64,000 nucleotides of DNA from positions 38,547-102,546 of the forward strand of contig JAJTYR010000004.1 of the NCBI GenBank assembly GCA_021463505.1. The letters run 5' to 3'. Of the stretch, positions 42,952 to 52,030 are shown in pieces. The notes below the pieces were generated by a model. It was not told the origin of the DNA. It searched no databases and was given only the letters and a program-made list of their open reading frames with translations. The position numbers and the translations under genes were made by a program. This DNA is from Burkholderiaceae bacterium. Its GTDB lineage: Bacteria > Pseudomonadota > Gammaproteobacteria > Burkholderiales > Burkholderiaceae_E. The number at the start of each line of letters is the position of its first letter. Position 1 is the first letter of the stretch.

Positions 42952-44154
42952 TCAGTCCCGGCGCGGGCCGTTGCCGCCCTGCGCGCCGGCACCCTGCGCA
43001 TCGGCCGGCGACTTCGGCTGGACCGTCGCACCGGGGCGCAGGCGCAGCAGGTTGTCGATCGCCACGCGCTCGCCTGGCTGCAGGCCGCCGTGCACCACCC
43101 AGTCGCTGCCGACCCAGCCGCCGGTCTGCACCGCACGCAGGTTTGCCTGGTTCGAAGCGTCGACGACCCAGACGAAGCGGCCACGGTCGGTCTGCACCAC
43201 CGCTGCCTGCGGTACCACGAACGCCTCGCGCTCGCCGATCTCGACGCGCGCCTCGAGGTACTGCCCCGGCAGCAGGGCCAGCGACGGGTTGGCGAATTCG
43301 GCGCGCAGCTGCACGGTGCCGAGCTTCGGGTCGACGCTCGAGCCGGTGAAGTTCAGCCGACCCGTGCGATCGTAGCGGCTGCCACCGGGGAGCAACAGCG
43401 TGACTTTCACCGACCGCTCGTCGACGGCGCGCAACTGCGCGTACTCGGACTCCGAGAGCGCGAATCGCACCCAGATCGGATCGGTGCGCGTGAGCGTGGC
43501 CAGCAGCGCGCTGTCGCTGCCCGGGGTGACCAGGCTGCCCTCGGAGCGCAACGCCCGTCCGGCAATTCCGGAGATCGGCGCGTCCACCGCCGTGTACGAC
43601 AGGTTCAGCTCGGCTTCGCGCGTGCGCGCCTGTGCCGCGAGCAGCGCGGCCTGCGTCTGCTGCCGGGACGAGCGCGCATCGTCGTACTCGCGCTGGCTGA
43701 CCGCGCGCTCGGCGAGCAGCGTCTGCAACCGGGTGGCTTCCAGCTGCGCACGATCGGCGCGTGCCTGCGCCTCGGCGAGCACGGCGCGCGCCTGCGCCAG
43801 TGCGATCTCGAACGGCGCGCGCTCGATGCGGTACATCGGTGCCCCGGCCCGGATCGGCTCGCCTTCGCGAAACAGCTGTTTCTCGAGAATGCCCGCGACC
43901 CGCGCGCGCACTTCCACCTCGCGCGAGCCTTCGGTACGCGCCACCGCTTCGAGGGCAATCGCCACCTTGCGCGGCTGCATGGCGAGCACCGCCACCGGCA
44001 GCGGCGCGGGCGCCGCGCCCGCAGCGGGCCCCTGCGCCGGGCCAGGCGCATCGCGTCCGCAGCCGGCGACCGGCAGCAAAGCGGCAGCGATCGCCGCAGT
44101 GAGGACCAACGCGCGCCAGCGCGAGGTCGACGGGACAGGAAGGTCGCGCGGCAT
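42952..44154 (-). CDS. RND efflux periplasmic adaptor (AcrA/MexA family)
   Basis: This 400-residue membrane-fusion lipoprotein has a signal peptide that ends in the lipobox LPVAGC. The barrel-sandwich half-motif VRARVAGILEKQLFREGEPI (about residues 77-96) and the long coiled-coil hairpin (about 110-175) are followed by ISGIAGRALRSEGSLV and the beta-barrel. The C-terminal tail is Gly/Ala/Asn-rich. The ATG sits in a TGATG overlap with the stop of the pyrophosphatase remnant, so its translation is probably coupled to that frame. Confidence 0.95.
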   Translation of the reverse strand: MPRDLPVPSTSRWRALVLTAAIAAALLPVAGCGRDAPGPAQGPAAGAAPAPLPVAVLAMQPRKVAIALEAVARTEGSREVEVRARVAGILEKQLFREGEPIRAGAPMYRIERAPFEIALAQARAVLAEAQARADRAQLEATRLQTLLAERAVSQREYDDARSSRQQTQAALLAAQARTREAELNLSYTAVDAPISGIAGRALRSEGSLVTPGSDSALLATLTRTDPIWVRFALSESEYAQLRAVDERSVKVTLLLPGGSRYDRTGRLNFTGSSVDPKLGTVQLRAEFANPSLALLPGQYLEARVEIGEREAFVVPQAAVVQTDRGRFVWVVDASNQANLRAVQTGGWVGSDWVVHGGLQPGERVAIDNLLRLRPGATVQPKSPADAQGAGAQGGNGPRRD

Positions 44155-44390
44155 CAGAACTTCGGCTTCCCGATCGCGGCGCCGTGACGCGCCACCCCGT
44201 CCGCGATCTCCTGCGTCGCCTCGCAGGCACCGCGATCGTGCATCGCCGTGGTCACGAAGCGGTCGACGAACAGGGCGCCGGTGTCCTTGTCCGCCCCGTG
44301 CCTGACCGGATCGGCGTACAGCGGAATCTCGATGATCACGTTGACTTCCTCGGGCAATTGGCTGCCCGGAGCGACTCGGTCGAGGTTCAT
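44154..44390 (-). pseudogene. ppa: Internally deleted inorganic pyrophosphatase at the head of the RND operon
   Basis: The first 50 of 78 residues match the N-terminus of family I soluble pyrophosphatase ([13 protein letters not shown], then [17 protein letters not shown]). The match stops exactly where the active-site run YPxNYG...DGDPVDVLV should start. The last 25 residues ([13 protein letters not shown] and on) look like the family's C-terminal helix, so an in-frame loss of about 100 codons is the simplest reading. All catalytic aspartates (E. coli D65, D67, D70, D97, D102) are absent, and K29 and E31 are replaced by Arg and Gly. It cannot be an active enzyme. The frame is intact and its TGA overlaps the adaptor ATG, so it may survive as a translated leader. 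Confidence 0.75.
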
Positions 44391-44498
44391 GGAATGTCGG
44401 ACGCGGCGGGAAGGAATCGCGAAGGGCGCAGTTTATCGGACTTCGTCCGTGACGGCCGCGGCGGCGCCGCTGCGCGGATAATGTCGACCTGCGCGCCG

Positions 44499-44542
44499 CG
44501 GCGCCGTGCCGTCACGCAGCGCACGCGGACGGCACGGCGCCG
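44499..44542. repeat. 15-bp perfect inverted repeat in the aldehyde dehydrogenase leader
   Basis: The arm CGGCGCCGTGCCGTC (44499-44513) is repeated exactly in reverse complement at 44528-44542, with a 14-base spacer. The RNA would form a very stable hairpin ending 27 bases before the aldehyde dehydrogenase ATG. No U tract follows, so it is not a typical terminator. A GATAAT -10-like element lies at 44477-44482, which would place the hairpin near the 5' end of the transcript. Confidence 0.7.
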
Positions 44543-44569
44543 TCCCGCCACGATGCGAAGAGGCCGACC

Positions 44570-46045
44570 ATGCTCCAGGCTCCCGAGCGCCATTCACTGT
44601 TCATCGACAACGAGGCGATCGCGCCGGCTTCGGGCGACAGCCTGCCGGTGATCGACCCCTCCGACGGGCGCGTGTTTGCACAGATCGCACGCGGCGCGGG
44701 CGCCGACGTGGACCGCGCGGTGCGCGCCGCACGCAGGGCCTTCGACGGCGCCGGCACCGAACCCGCCGCCGGCCTGTGGGGCCGCGCCGACGCGGCGCAG
44801 CGTGGCCGCGTGCTGCACCGCTGGGCCGACCTGGTGGCGTCGCAGCGCGAGACGCTGGCCACGGTCGAATCGCGCGACACCGGCAAGCCGCTCGCGCAGG
44901 CACGCGCCGATGCGGTAGCGCTGGCGCGCTACTTCGAGTTCTACGCCGGCGCGGCCGACAAACTGCATGGCCAGACGATTCCCTACCGGCACGGCTACAC
45001 CGTGCTCACGCTGCGCGAGCCACACGGGGTCACCGGGCACATCATCCCGTGGAACTACCCGATGCAGATCTTCGGCCGCTCCGTGGGTGCCGCGCTCGCG
45101 GCCGGCAATGCCTGCGTGGTCAAGCCGGCCGAGGACGCCTGCCTGTCGTTGCTGCGGGTGGCGCAACTCGGCGCCGAGGCCGGATTGCCGCCCGGGGCAC
45201 TGAACCTGGTCACTGGCCTGGGCGCCGAGGCCGGCCAGGCCCTCGCCGAGCACCCCGGCATCGACCACATTTCGTTCACCGGTTCCCCCGACACCGGCCG
45301 CCGGGTGGCCCAGGCCGCCGCGACACACCACTGTCCGGTGACCCTCGAACTGGGCGGCAAGTCCCCGCAACTGGTGTTCGCCGACGCGGACATCGAGGCA
45401 GCGCTTCCGGTGCTGGTCGGCGCGATCGTCCAGAACGCCGGCCAGACCTGCTCGGCGGGCAGCCGCGTGCTGATCGAGGCGTGCGTCCACGACCGCGTGA
45501 TCGGCCTGCTCGCCGAGCGCTTCGCCGCGCTGCGCGCCGGGCCGGCACACGCGGACCTCGACCTCGGGCCGCTGGTCTCGCGGCGCCAGTACCAGCGCGT
45601 CCGGGACTTCCTGTCCGAAGCACAGTCCGGCGGGCTCAGGTTCGCAGCCCAGGGCGTGGTCGTCGGCGACGCGCCGCCCGAGGGCTTCTACCAGGCGCCG
45701 GTCCTGCTGGCCGACGTGCCGCCGGTGCATCGCCTGGCCCAGGAAGAGATCTTCGGGCCCGTGCTGGCCGCGAGTCGCTTCGACGACGAGGCGCATGCGG
45801 TGGCGCTGGCCAATGGCACGCCGTACGGCCTGGTGGCCGGGCTATGGACGCGCGACGGCGCGCGCCAGTTGCGGCTGGCGCGACAACTGCGCGCGGGTCA
45901 GGTGTTCGTGAACAACTACGGCGCCGGAGGCGGCGTCGAGTTGCCTTTTGGCGGCGTGGGCCGCAGTGGCTACGGACGCGAGAAGGGTTTCGAGGCGCTC
46001 TACGCGTTCACGGCGTTGAAGACCGTGGCGCTGCGCCACGACTGA
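44570..46045 (+). CDS. NAD(P)-dependent aldehyde dehydrogenase
   Basis: This 491-residue member of the aldehyde dehydrogenase superfamily oxidises aldehydes to acids. Catalytic residues are clear: Asn162 in IIPWNYP, Glu260 in TLELGGKSPQ and the nucleophile Cys294 in GQTCSAGSR. The NAD-binding stretch FTGSPDTGRRV and the C-terminal PFGGVGRSGYGREKGFEAL are also normal. It resembles betaine- and gamma-aminobutyraldehyde-type enzymes, but the substrate is open. The ATG follows AAGAGG by 7 bases. The 3' end overlaps hemY by 38 bases in convergent orientation. Confidence 0.94.
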   Translation: MLQAPERHSLFIDNEAIAPASGDSLPVIDPSDGRVFAQIARGAGADVDRAVRAARRAFDGAGTEPAAGLWGRADAAQRGRVLHRWADLVASQRETLATVESRDTGKPLAQARADAVALARYFEFYAGAADKLHGQTIPYRHGYTVLTLREPHGVTGHIIPWNYPMQIFGRSVGAALAAGNACVVKPAEDACLSLLRVAQLGAEAGLPPGALNLVTGLGAEAGQALAEHPGIDHISFTGSPDTGRRVAQAAATHHCPVTLELGGKSPQLVFADADIEAALPVLVGAIVQNAGQTCSAGSRVLIEACVHDRVIGLLAERFAALRAGPAHADLDLGPLVSRRQYQRVRDFLSEAQSGGLRFAAQGVVVGDAPPEGFYQAPVLLADVPPVHRLAQEEIFGPVLAASRFDDEAHAVALANGTPYGLVAGLWTRDGARQLRLARQLRAGQVFVNNYGAGGGVELPFGGVGRSGYGREKGFEALYAFTALKTVALRHD

Positions 46046-47222
46046 GGATCGCATCCGGCCCGGCCAGCGCAGCCAGCCGGTAGCGCTCGTCGGCCTCGCG
46101 CTCGCGTCCCAGCCGTTCGTAGAGCTGCGCCAGCAGCAGGTGCGTCTCGCGCTGCGGCGCGACGCCTGCCGCCAGCAGCAGGAACTCCTCGGCCTTTCCC
46201 CACAGGTCCTGCGCAGCGCACAAGCGCCCGAGCCCGGCCAGCAACACCGGGTCGTCACCGTAGCGACCACGCCAGCCCTCGGCGCTGCGCAGCCGCTCGC
46301 GCGCGGAGACGGCATCGAGTTGCGCGTACAACGACACCAGCGATGCGACGAAACGCGTCTCGAGCGCCTGCTCGACGATGCGCGCGGCCTGCTCGGGGCG
46401 GCCGGCGGCCGCGAACGCCTGCGCGGCCGCTTCGACGATCTCGTCGATGCCACGATCGGCCGCAGTGATCGACGCGTACAGCGCCTGCACAGCGCCGGGA
46501 TCGTCGTGGCGTGCGGCGAACAGCGCCCGATACGCGCGGATCTTCAGCCCGCGGATCGCCGCCGGATGCAGCGCGTCGCGCTTCTCGATCTGGCGCAAGG
46601 CGTGCAGCGCTGCCTGCCAGTTGCCGGCCTGGTCATGCGCGCGCAGGGCGATGCGCAACGCATGGATGTGGCGCGCACCGCCGGCCTGCAAGGTCTCGAT
46701 CGCGCTCACCGCGTCGGATGGCCGGTGGTCTTCGACAGCCAGTTCCGCAGCGGTCATCAGCCGCGCGTTGGCGGTCCCGGGCTCCTCGCCCGCCGATTCG
46801 AGCCAGCGATCGCGACGCTCGGTCTCGCGCATCCGGTGCGCCGCCCTTGCCGCCACCAGCGAGGCGGCACCCGCGAGCGTGCGATCGCTCAGTGCCGATT
46901 GCGCCAGTCGTTCGGCACGGCCGAAACGGCCTTCGAACAGCGCGAGCAGGCTGTCGCGCAGGCCGGCGAGCGCGGTCTCGCGGCGGCGCCGGGCGCGATA
47001 CTCGCGCACCCGTGCCGGCAGGTTCAGTGCATTCGACAGCGCCGCCAGCAACAGGTGAAACATCACGAACACGATCACCAGCATCAGCACCGCCAGGTTC
47101 ACCGAAACGTCGATCCGGTACGGCGGCCACAGCACCGCCACGTTGCCGTGGTTGAAGCGCATCAGCATCGCCAGGCCGACTGCGGCCGAGACGACCAGCA
47201 TGCTCCAGATGACCCTGCGCAT
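46008..47222 (-). CDS. hemY: HemY-like membrane protein of the heme gene cluster
   Basis: A 404-residue inner-membrane protein with two N-terminal helices (about residues 3-20 and 40-65) and a TPR-like helical domain (alternating A, E and L-rich helices from about residue 80 to 390). This is the HemY_N family found next to hemX in beta- and gammaproteobacteria. It is not the protoporphyrinogen oxidase that shares the name in Gram-positives. A role in organising late heme synthesis is proposed for the family but unproven. It starts 21 bases after hemX and is the last gene of the cluster. Confidence 0.9.
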   Translation of the reverse strand: MRRVIWSMLVVSAAVGLAMLMRFNHGNVAVLWPPYRIDVSVNLAVLMLVIVFVMFHLLLAALSNALNLPARVREYRARRRRETALAGLRDSLLALFEGRFGRAERLAQSALSDRTLAGAASLVAARAAHRMRETERRDRWLESAGEEPGTANARLMTAAELAVEDHRPSDAVSAIETLQAGGARHIHALRIALRAHDQAGNWQAALHALRQIEKRDALHPAAIRGLKIRAYRALFAARHDDPGAVQALYASITAADRGIDEIVEAAAQAFAAAGRPEQAARIVEQALETRFVASLVSLYAQLDAVSARERLRSAEGWRGRYGDDPVLLAGLGRLCAAQDLWGKAEEFLLLAAGVAPQRETHLLLAQLYERLGREREADERYRLAALAGPDAILSRGAAPRSSTP

Positions 47223-47243
47223 CGTCGTCGCCCGGCGCTGTCG

Positions 47244-48290
47244 TCAACGCCCCGGATCGCGCGCCGCGCGCGCCGCACGCACGGCGGCGAGACTCTCGGC
47301 CAGCGTCGGCGGCTCGAGCGCGATGTGCGTACCCAGCATCTGCCGCAGCTGCGTCACCGCACCGGCCACCCCGCGATCGCGGTCATCGTAGTAGCTGCGC
47401 AGCCAGCCGATGGCGCGCCCGAGATCGCTGCGATACAGCACATCGTTGCGCGACAGCAGCGACAGCCGCGCGTTGAGCAGCAACAGCAGCAGGTTCTGCC
47501 TGAGGAAGTACGCCTGCCCGGGCGCCACCAGCGCCGCGTCGGGCGTGTCGACGCGGCGCACGCGAAACAGCTGCTGCAGTTCGCCGCGCAATGCATCGAG
47601 CCCGATGCCCGTCGCACCGCTCGATGCCTGCGGCGCCGCGCTCACCGAGGCCAGCAACGGAAACTGATCGACTGCGGACAGCAGGCCGTCCAGGCGCAGC
47701 ACGAGCGACGCGATGTCGGCGGCCGGGTAGGCCTTCAGGCGATCGATGTCGCGCTGCAGCGCGCGGCGCACGCCCCCGATCGACGGATCGTCCTGGCGGC
47801 TCAGCCGCGAATCGATCTCCTGCAGCGCACCGAGTGCGGCCTGCGGATTGCTGCCCAGCGCAAGCTGCTGGCTGGCCAATGCCAGTGCCGACTCGGCTTC
47901 CGCGAGCAGCACGTCGGTCGAATCGCTGGCGAGGCTGCGGTACAGTTTCTCGAGTTGCACCTGCAGGCCGGCCGCCTCGAGCACCTTGCTCTCGAGCACC
48001 GCGGCGCGATTCTGCGCATCACGCAATTGCGCCTGCGCCAGTTCGACGGCGGCACCGAGTTGCGCAATGCGCTGCTCGCCGGCCTGCAGCCGCCGCGTCG
48101 TCCCCGATTCGAGCGCGCCGAGACGCGAGCCGGTCCAGGCGGCGGTGGCCGCCGCGAGTGCGAGCGCCGCCCACACGAGGAGGTCGCGCCAGCCCACCAC
48201 GGGCCGCTGTGCGCGACGGTGCTTCGGTTCGGGAGGGGGCGCCGGGGAGCGCGGTGCGTCCTCGGCTACGGCCTTGTCCGGCTCAGACAC
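47244..48290 (-). CDS. hemX: HemX-like membrane protein (annotated uroporphyrinogen C-methyltransferase in relatives)
   Basis: This 348-residue protein has a short cytoplasmic N-terminus, one membrane helix (DLLVWAALALAAATAAWTG), a periplasmic coiled coil (about residues 70-130) and a helical C-terminal domain with FFLRQNLLLLLLNARLSLL-type sequence. It matches HemX of the hemCDXY cluster. The methyltransferase label is not supported because no SAM-binding tetrapyrrole-methylase motif is visible. Its start overlaps hemD by 8 bases. Confidence 0.9.
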   Translation of the reverse strand: MSEPDKAVAEDAPRSPAPPPEPKHRRAQRPVVGWRDLLVWAALALAAATAAWTGSRLGALESGTTRRLQAGEQRIAQLGAAVELAQAQLRDAQNRAAVLESKVLEAAGLQVQLEKLYRSLASDSTDVLLAEAESALALASQQLALGSNPQAALGALQEIDSRLSRQDDPSIGGVRRALQRDIDRLKAYPAADIASLVLRLDGLLSAVDQFPLLASVSAAPQASSGATGIGLDALRGELQQLFRVRRVDTPDAALVAPGQAYFLRQNLLLLLLNARLSLLSRNDVLYRSDLGRAIGWLRSYYDDRDRGVAGAVTQLRQMLGTHIALEPPTLAESLAAVRAARAARDPGR

Positions 48291-49071
48291 TGTGGGTGCT
48301 CGGAGATTCGGGGAACAATTCTAGCGCGGCGACGAGCGCCCGATCGCCGGGATCGATCGCGTGCACCTCGCGCCAGCCGCCGGCGCGCAGCGTGGCCACG
48401 ATGCGTGCGTGGATCGCCAGCGCCGGCGCGCGATGCGCCCGCGCCTTCAGCCCCGCGCGCCCGAGCAGCGCCTCGATGCGCTCGACCGCATCGCGCTGCG
48501 TGAAGACGAACACCGGTGCGGGCGTCCGATCGAGCAACGCTCGCAGCGCCCGCAGCGTGGCCGGTGGCGGCTCGATCGGCTCGCGCCGGTAGATCTCGCA
48601 GGTCTCGACCGATGCGCCCGCAGCGCGCAGCCGCGCGATCCAGCGCTCGCTGCCGCCGTGGCCGCGCAGCACGAGCACTCGCAGTCCCCGCGGGGCGTTC
48701 AGCGGCGGCATGTCGATCAGCGCATCGGCATCGAAGACCGGGCCTTCCGGATGCCGCACGCGATCGGGCGCAACGCCGAGTGCGCCCTCGGCGATCGCCT
48801 GAAGACTGCCGGGGCCGACCACCGCCGCACCGGTGTGCGCGGGCCAGTGCCCGCCGGTCAGGCGCGCCGCCGCCGCCACCGCGGCCGGACTGACCATGAT
48901 CACCCAGTCGAAACCGGCCAGGCGCGCCGCGACGCCGGCGACGTCGGGCTCGTCGACGAGTTCGACGATGCGTGACAGCGGCAACGCCAGCGGCTCGTGG
49001 CCGAGGCGGCGAAGCCGCTGCTCGATGCCGCTCACCCGCGGCCAGGGTTGCGTCAGGACGACCCGAGCCAT
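48283..49071 (-). CDS. hemD: Uroporphyrinogen-III synthase
   Basis: This 262-residue enzyme closes and inverts ring D of hydroxymethylbilane. Sequence is weakly conserved in the family, but the pattern is visible: [17 protein letters not shown] at the start, [15 protein letters not shown] (about residues 52-66), [12 protein letters not shown], and [21 protein letters not shown], then [10 protein letters not shown]. The position between hemC and hemX confirms it. The ATG at 49071 overlaps hemC by 19 bases. Confidence 0.93.
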   Translation of the reverse strand: MARVVLTQPWPRVSGIEQRLRRLGHEPLALPLSRIVELVDEPDVAGVAARLAGFDWVIMVSPAAVAAAARLTGGHWPAHTGAAVVGPGSLQAIAEGALGVAPDRVRHPEGPVFDADALIDMPPLNAPRGLRVLVLRGHGGSERWIARLRAAGASVETCEIYRREPIEPPPATLRALRALLDRTPAPVFVFTQRDAVERIEALLGRAGLKARAHRAPALAIHARIVATLRAGGWREVHAIDPGDRALVAALELFPESPSTHSV

Positions 49072-50009
49072 CGCGCGGCGCCCTGCTTCTGCAGCGAGCG
49101 CGCCACCTCCCGACCGAGCGCCTCGGCCGTCTCGCGGTCGGCGCCGGCCGATTCGGCCACCGCCTCGATCATCGCGCTGCCGTCTTCGGCCGCCACCCGC
49201 GACACCAGCCTCAGTCCGCCCTGCGGCGTCGGCACGCACCAGGCCGCCAGCGGTACCCGGCAGCTGCCGCCAAGCAGACGCGAGACAGTGCGCTCGGCGT
49301 GCACCTCGACCGCCGTGGCCGCGTGATCGAGCGGCGCGAGCCAGCTGCGCACGTCGTCGCGCGCGGCGAGCGTCTCGATTGCCAACGCACCCTGCCCCGC
49401 GGCCGGCAGGCACAGCTCCGGCTCCACGATCGCGCGGATGCGCGCCGCCAGACCCAGACGCTTGAGGCCCGCCGCAGCCAGCACGATCGCGTCGTAGCGT
49501 CCTTCGTCCAGGCGTGCCAGGCGCGTGTTCACGTTGCCGCGCAGCGGCAGCACCCCGAGCGCCGGAAACGCGTGCCTGATCTGTGCGGCGCGACGCAGGC
49601 TCGATGTGCCCACGCGCGCGCCGGCCGGCAGCGACCCGAGCGAGGCGTGGCGCGCCGAGACGAACGCGTCGCGCGGATCTTCGCGCGTCATGATCGCCGC
49701 CAGCACGAACGGATCGGCCACTTCCATCGGCACGTCCTTCAGCGAATGCACCGCGAGGTCGGCGCGCCGCCCGAGCAGCGCCACCTCGAGCTCCTTGATG
49801 AACAGACCCTTGCCGCCGATCTCGTTCAGCGCGCGATCGAGTACCCGGTCGCCCTCGGTGGTGATCCCGAGGATGTCCACCGCGCACTGCGGATAGAGCT
49901 CGCGCAGGCGCGCCTGCACGTGCCCGGCCTGCCACATCGCCAGCCGGCTCTGGCGCGACGCGATCACCAGCCGCGCGGGCGCGGCCCGCTTCGCGTCGGT
50001 GGCGACCAT
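49053..50009 (-). CDS. hemC: Porphobilinogen deaminase (hydroxymethylbilane synthase)
   Basis: This 318-residue enzyme joins four porphobilinogens. The dipyrromethane-cofactor cysteine is Cys250 in [11 protein letters not shown]. The catalytic aspartate is Asp92 in HSLKDVP, and substrate-contact arginines lie in [12 protein letters not shown] and [11 protein letters not shown] chose ATG 50009; an upstream ATG at 50042 would overlap the response-regulator gene. It begins 2 bases after that gene ends, so the regulator and the hem genes probably share a transcript. Confidence 0.96.
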   Translation of the reverse strand: MVATDAKRAAPARLVIASRQSRLAMWQAGHVQARLRELYPQCAVDILGITTEGDRVLDRALNEIGGKGLFIKELEVALLGRRADLAVHSLKDVPMEVADPFVLAAIMTREDPRDAFVSARHASLGSLPAGARVGTSSLRRAAQIRHAFPALGVLPLRGNVNTRLARLDEGRYDAIVLAAAGLKRLGLAARIRAIVEPELCLPAAGQGALAIETLAARDDVRSWLAPLDHAATAVEVHAERTVSRLLGGSCRVPLAAWCVPTPQGGLRLVSRVAAEDGSAMIEAVAESAGADRETAEALGREVARSLQKQGAARWLGSS

Positions 50010-50011
50010 CG

Positions 50012-50812
50012 TCAGGCGACGAGGTTCTTGACGGTAGACCACTGGCGCCGGCTCACCGGCAGCCGTTCGGCGACGTCGCGAAGCACCACCTGCCAGTACG
50101 GGTCGCCGCCGTCGGCCTCGCCCTGCGGCATCACCCGTTCGAAGCCGGCGATCGACGGTCGCGCCACCAGCGCGTTGCGGTGGATGCGCACGAAGCGGTC
50201 GCTGAACTCCTCTTCGAGCGAGGTGAGCGACTCCTCGATCAGGAACTCGCGCTCCTTCGTGCGCACCGTGATGTACTTGAGTTCGGCCTTCAGGTAGACG
50301 ACCTGCTCGAGCGGCACCAGGATGACGCGACCGCGCTCGTGCACCGACAGGTGGCGGCGCCGCGTGTTGGTGGCGCGCGCCAGCTGGTCGATCGCCTGCG
50401 CGTGTTCCTGCGGCATGCGCGTGAGCGCGCGCTGCAGCGCCTGCTTCAGGCGTTCGGCGCGCACCGGCTTGAGCAGGTAGTCGATGGCCCTGACCTCGAA
50501 AGCGTCGACCGCGAACTCGTCGAACGCGGTGACGAAAATGATCAGCGGCATCGGTCGGGGTGTGTCGCCCGATTGCGCGCGCGCCGAGATGTGCCGTGCC
50601 AGTTCGATGCCGGTCATGCCCGGCATCTGGATGTCCAGCAGCACGATCTGCGGTTGCGCGACCTCGATCTGCGACAGTGCCTCGGGTGCGTTGGGGGCCT
50701 CGCCGACGATGCGGTGAGGGAACCCGGGGGCGAGATCGGCGAGCAGCTCGCGAAGCCGCGAGCGTGCAACCGGTTCGTCATCGACGATCAGGATCGAAGG
50801 AGCGTCTGGCAT
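50012..50812 (-). CDS. algR: LytTR response regulator (AlgR-like)
   Basis: This 266-residue regulator has a CheY-like receiver domain (residues 1-125) with the acidic pocket VDDEP, the phosphorylated Asp60 in [12 protein letters not shown], and the later T and K in FVTAFDEF and [12 protein letters not shown] LytTR DNA-binding domain (about residues 155-260) includes [16 protein letters not shown] and [11 protein letters not shown]. The order sensor-regulator-hemC matches algZ-algR-hemC of Pseudomonas. AlgR there controls alginate and twitching; the target here is unknown. It overlaps the sensor gene by 35 bases. Confidence 0.92.
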   Translation of the reverse strand: MPDAPSILIVDDEPVARSRLRELLADLAPGFPHRIVGEAPNAPEALSQIEVAQPQIVLLDIQMPGMTGIELARHISARAQSGDTPRPMPLIIFVTAFDEFAVDAFEVRAIDYLLKPVRAERLKQALQRALTRMPQEHAQAIDQLARATNTRRRHLSVHERGRVILVPLEQVVYLKAELKYITVRTKEREFLIEESLTSLEEEFSDRFVRIHRNALVARPSIAGFERVMPQGEADGGDPYWQVVLRDVAERLPVSRRQWSTVKNLVA

Positions 50813-51917
50813 CTCGGCGTCTTCTCTCTTTGCGGTACGGGAACTGGACGATCACGCGGAACTGGCCCTCGGCGGTCGAGGTTTCGAGCTGCCCCTCGAC
50901 GTCGAACGTGAGGTCGAGGCGCTCGCGCACGTTCGACAGCGCCATGTGGTTGCCGGGGCGGGTGGGGCGCGCATCGGGCAGCGGATTGGCGATCTCGACG
51001 CGCACGCGATCACCGCTGCGGGCGATCGCCACGCGGATCTCGCCCGGCGCCTCGTGCGGCTCGATGCCGTGGTGCACGGCATTCTCGATCAGCGGCTGCA
51101 GCAGCAGCGACGGCAGCAACGCATCGCCCGGCATGCCGTCGAGCTCCCAGCGCACGGCCAGCCGCTCGGCCAGCCGCAATTTCTCGATGGTGAGGTATTC
51201 CTTGCACAGCAGCACCTCGTCGTCGAGCGGCACCAGTTCGCGACTGTCTTTCATGAACACGCGGAACAGGTCGGCGAGATTCTCCAGCGTGCGCTCGGCC
51301 TTGCGCGGGTCGTTGCGCATCAGTCCGAGCACGGTGTTCAGGCTGTTGAACAGGAAATGCGGCCGGATGCGTGCCTGCAGCGCCTGCAGCCGGCCCTCGG
51401 CCTGCGACGGCTGCAGCGACAGCTGGCGCAGCCGCAGGTACTCGATCAACGCCCAGGCGACACCCGCGGCGAGCAACACGCGCGGTGCCAGCCAGACGGC
51501 GAGCGCTGCCGCACCGGGCTGCGGTGGCTGCGCACTGGCCAGCGCGACCGCTGCGGCGAGCACCGCCGGCACGCCGAGCCCCACCGCCCATTGGGTCGGC
51601 CGCGGCGCACCGTTGACCAGCCGGCGCAACGGGCACAGCAGCAGCAGCGCCGCTGCAGCCACCGCGTCGACGCGCAGCGCCGTCTCGAACATCGGCCAGT
51701 GCCCGACGCCCGCCGCCGGCAGCAACCAGACCAGCAGCACCACACCGAGGTTCACGGGCAGCAGCACCCGTGCGATGGTGCCGAGGTTGCAGCAATCGGG
51801 CAGCACCGGAAAGTCCGCCCCGTCGGTGAGGCGCCGCCGCGGCGGCCCCGCCGGCTGCGCGACCGCACCGGCGGCGCACACCGCATCAGGCGAGACGACC
51901 GACCCCGGATCGCTCAT
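50778..51917 (-). CDS. algZ: LytS-type sensor histidine kinase (AlgZ-like)
   Basis: This 379-residue kinase has about four to six membrane helices in its first 165 residues with short loops, so its signal is probably in the membrane or cytoplasm. The phosphorylated histidine is His187 in [15 protein letters not shown], the His_kinase form. The ATPase domain keeps the N box in [18 protein letters not shown] and a glycine-rich stretch at [15 protein letters not shown]. It is divergent from argH with 113 bases between, as in Pseudomonas (argH-algZ). Confidence 0.92.
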   Translation of the reverse strand: MSDPGSVVSPDAVCAAGAVAQPAGPPRRRLTDGADFPVLPDCCNLGTIARVLLPVNLGVVLLVWLLPAAGVGHWPMFETALRVDAVAAAALLLLCPLRRLVNGAPRPTQWAVGLGVPAVLAAAVALASAQPPQPGAAALAVWLAPRVLLAAGVAWALIEYLRLRQLSLQPSQAEGRLQALQARIRPHFLFNSLNTVLGLMRNDPRKAERTLENLADLFRVFMKDSRELVPLDDEVLLCKEYLTIEKLRLAERLAVRWELDGMPGDALLPSLLLQPLIENAVHHGIEPHEAPGEIRVAIARSGDRVRVEIANPLPDARPTRPGNHMALSNVRERLDLTFDVEGQLETSTAEGQFRVIVQFPYRKERRRRDARRSFDPDRR

Positions 51918-51988
51918 CGATTCAACTCCGACAGACTCCTGGCTGTGCGGGAGCGCCTGCCGTCGGCCGATGTCGACGGGGCGGTCCG

Positions 51989-51994
51989 TATAAT
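51989..51994 (+). promoter_or_regulatory. TATAAT -10 box of argH
   Basis: A consensus TATAAT followed by CCGGC lies 36 bases before the argH ATG. The -35 region is weak (GCCGAT at 17 bases). The same TATAAT(C)CGGC form stands before the corC-like gene at 56540, suggesting a local promoter style. Confidence 0.5.
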
Positions 51995-52030
51995 CCGGCT
52001 CTCGAGGCCTTTGCCCTGGCGCGGACGATT

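Noticed and set aside
39706..44187. A 1493-codon open frame on the plus strand across the efflux operon
   Set aside because: It is antisense to three clear RND genes, has composition typical of GC-rich shadow frames (R, H, D, Q, A) and shows no domain pattern.
44430..44455. CGGAC-N3-GTCCG palindrome before the pyrophosphatase remnant as an efflux repressor site
   Set aside because: The arms are only 5 bp and no TetR or MarR gene is adjacent; chance is likely at this GC content.
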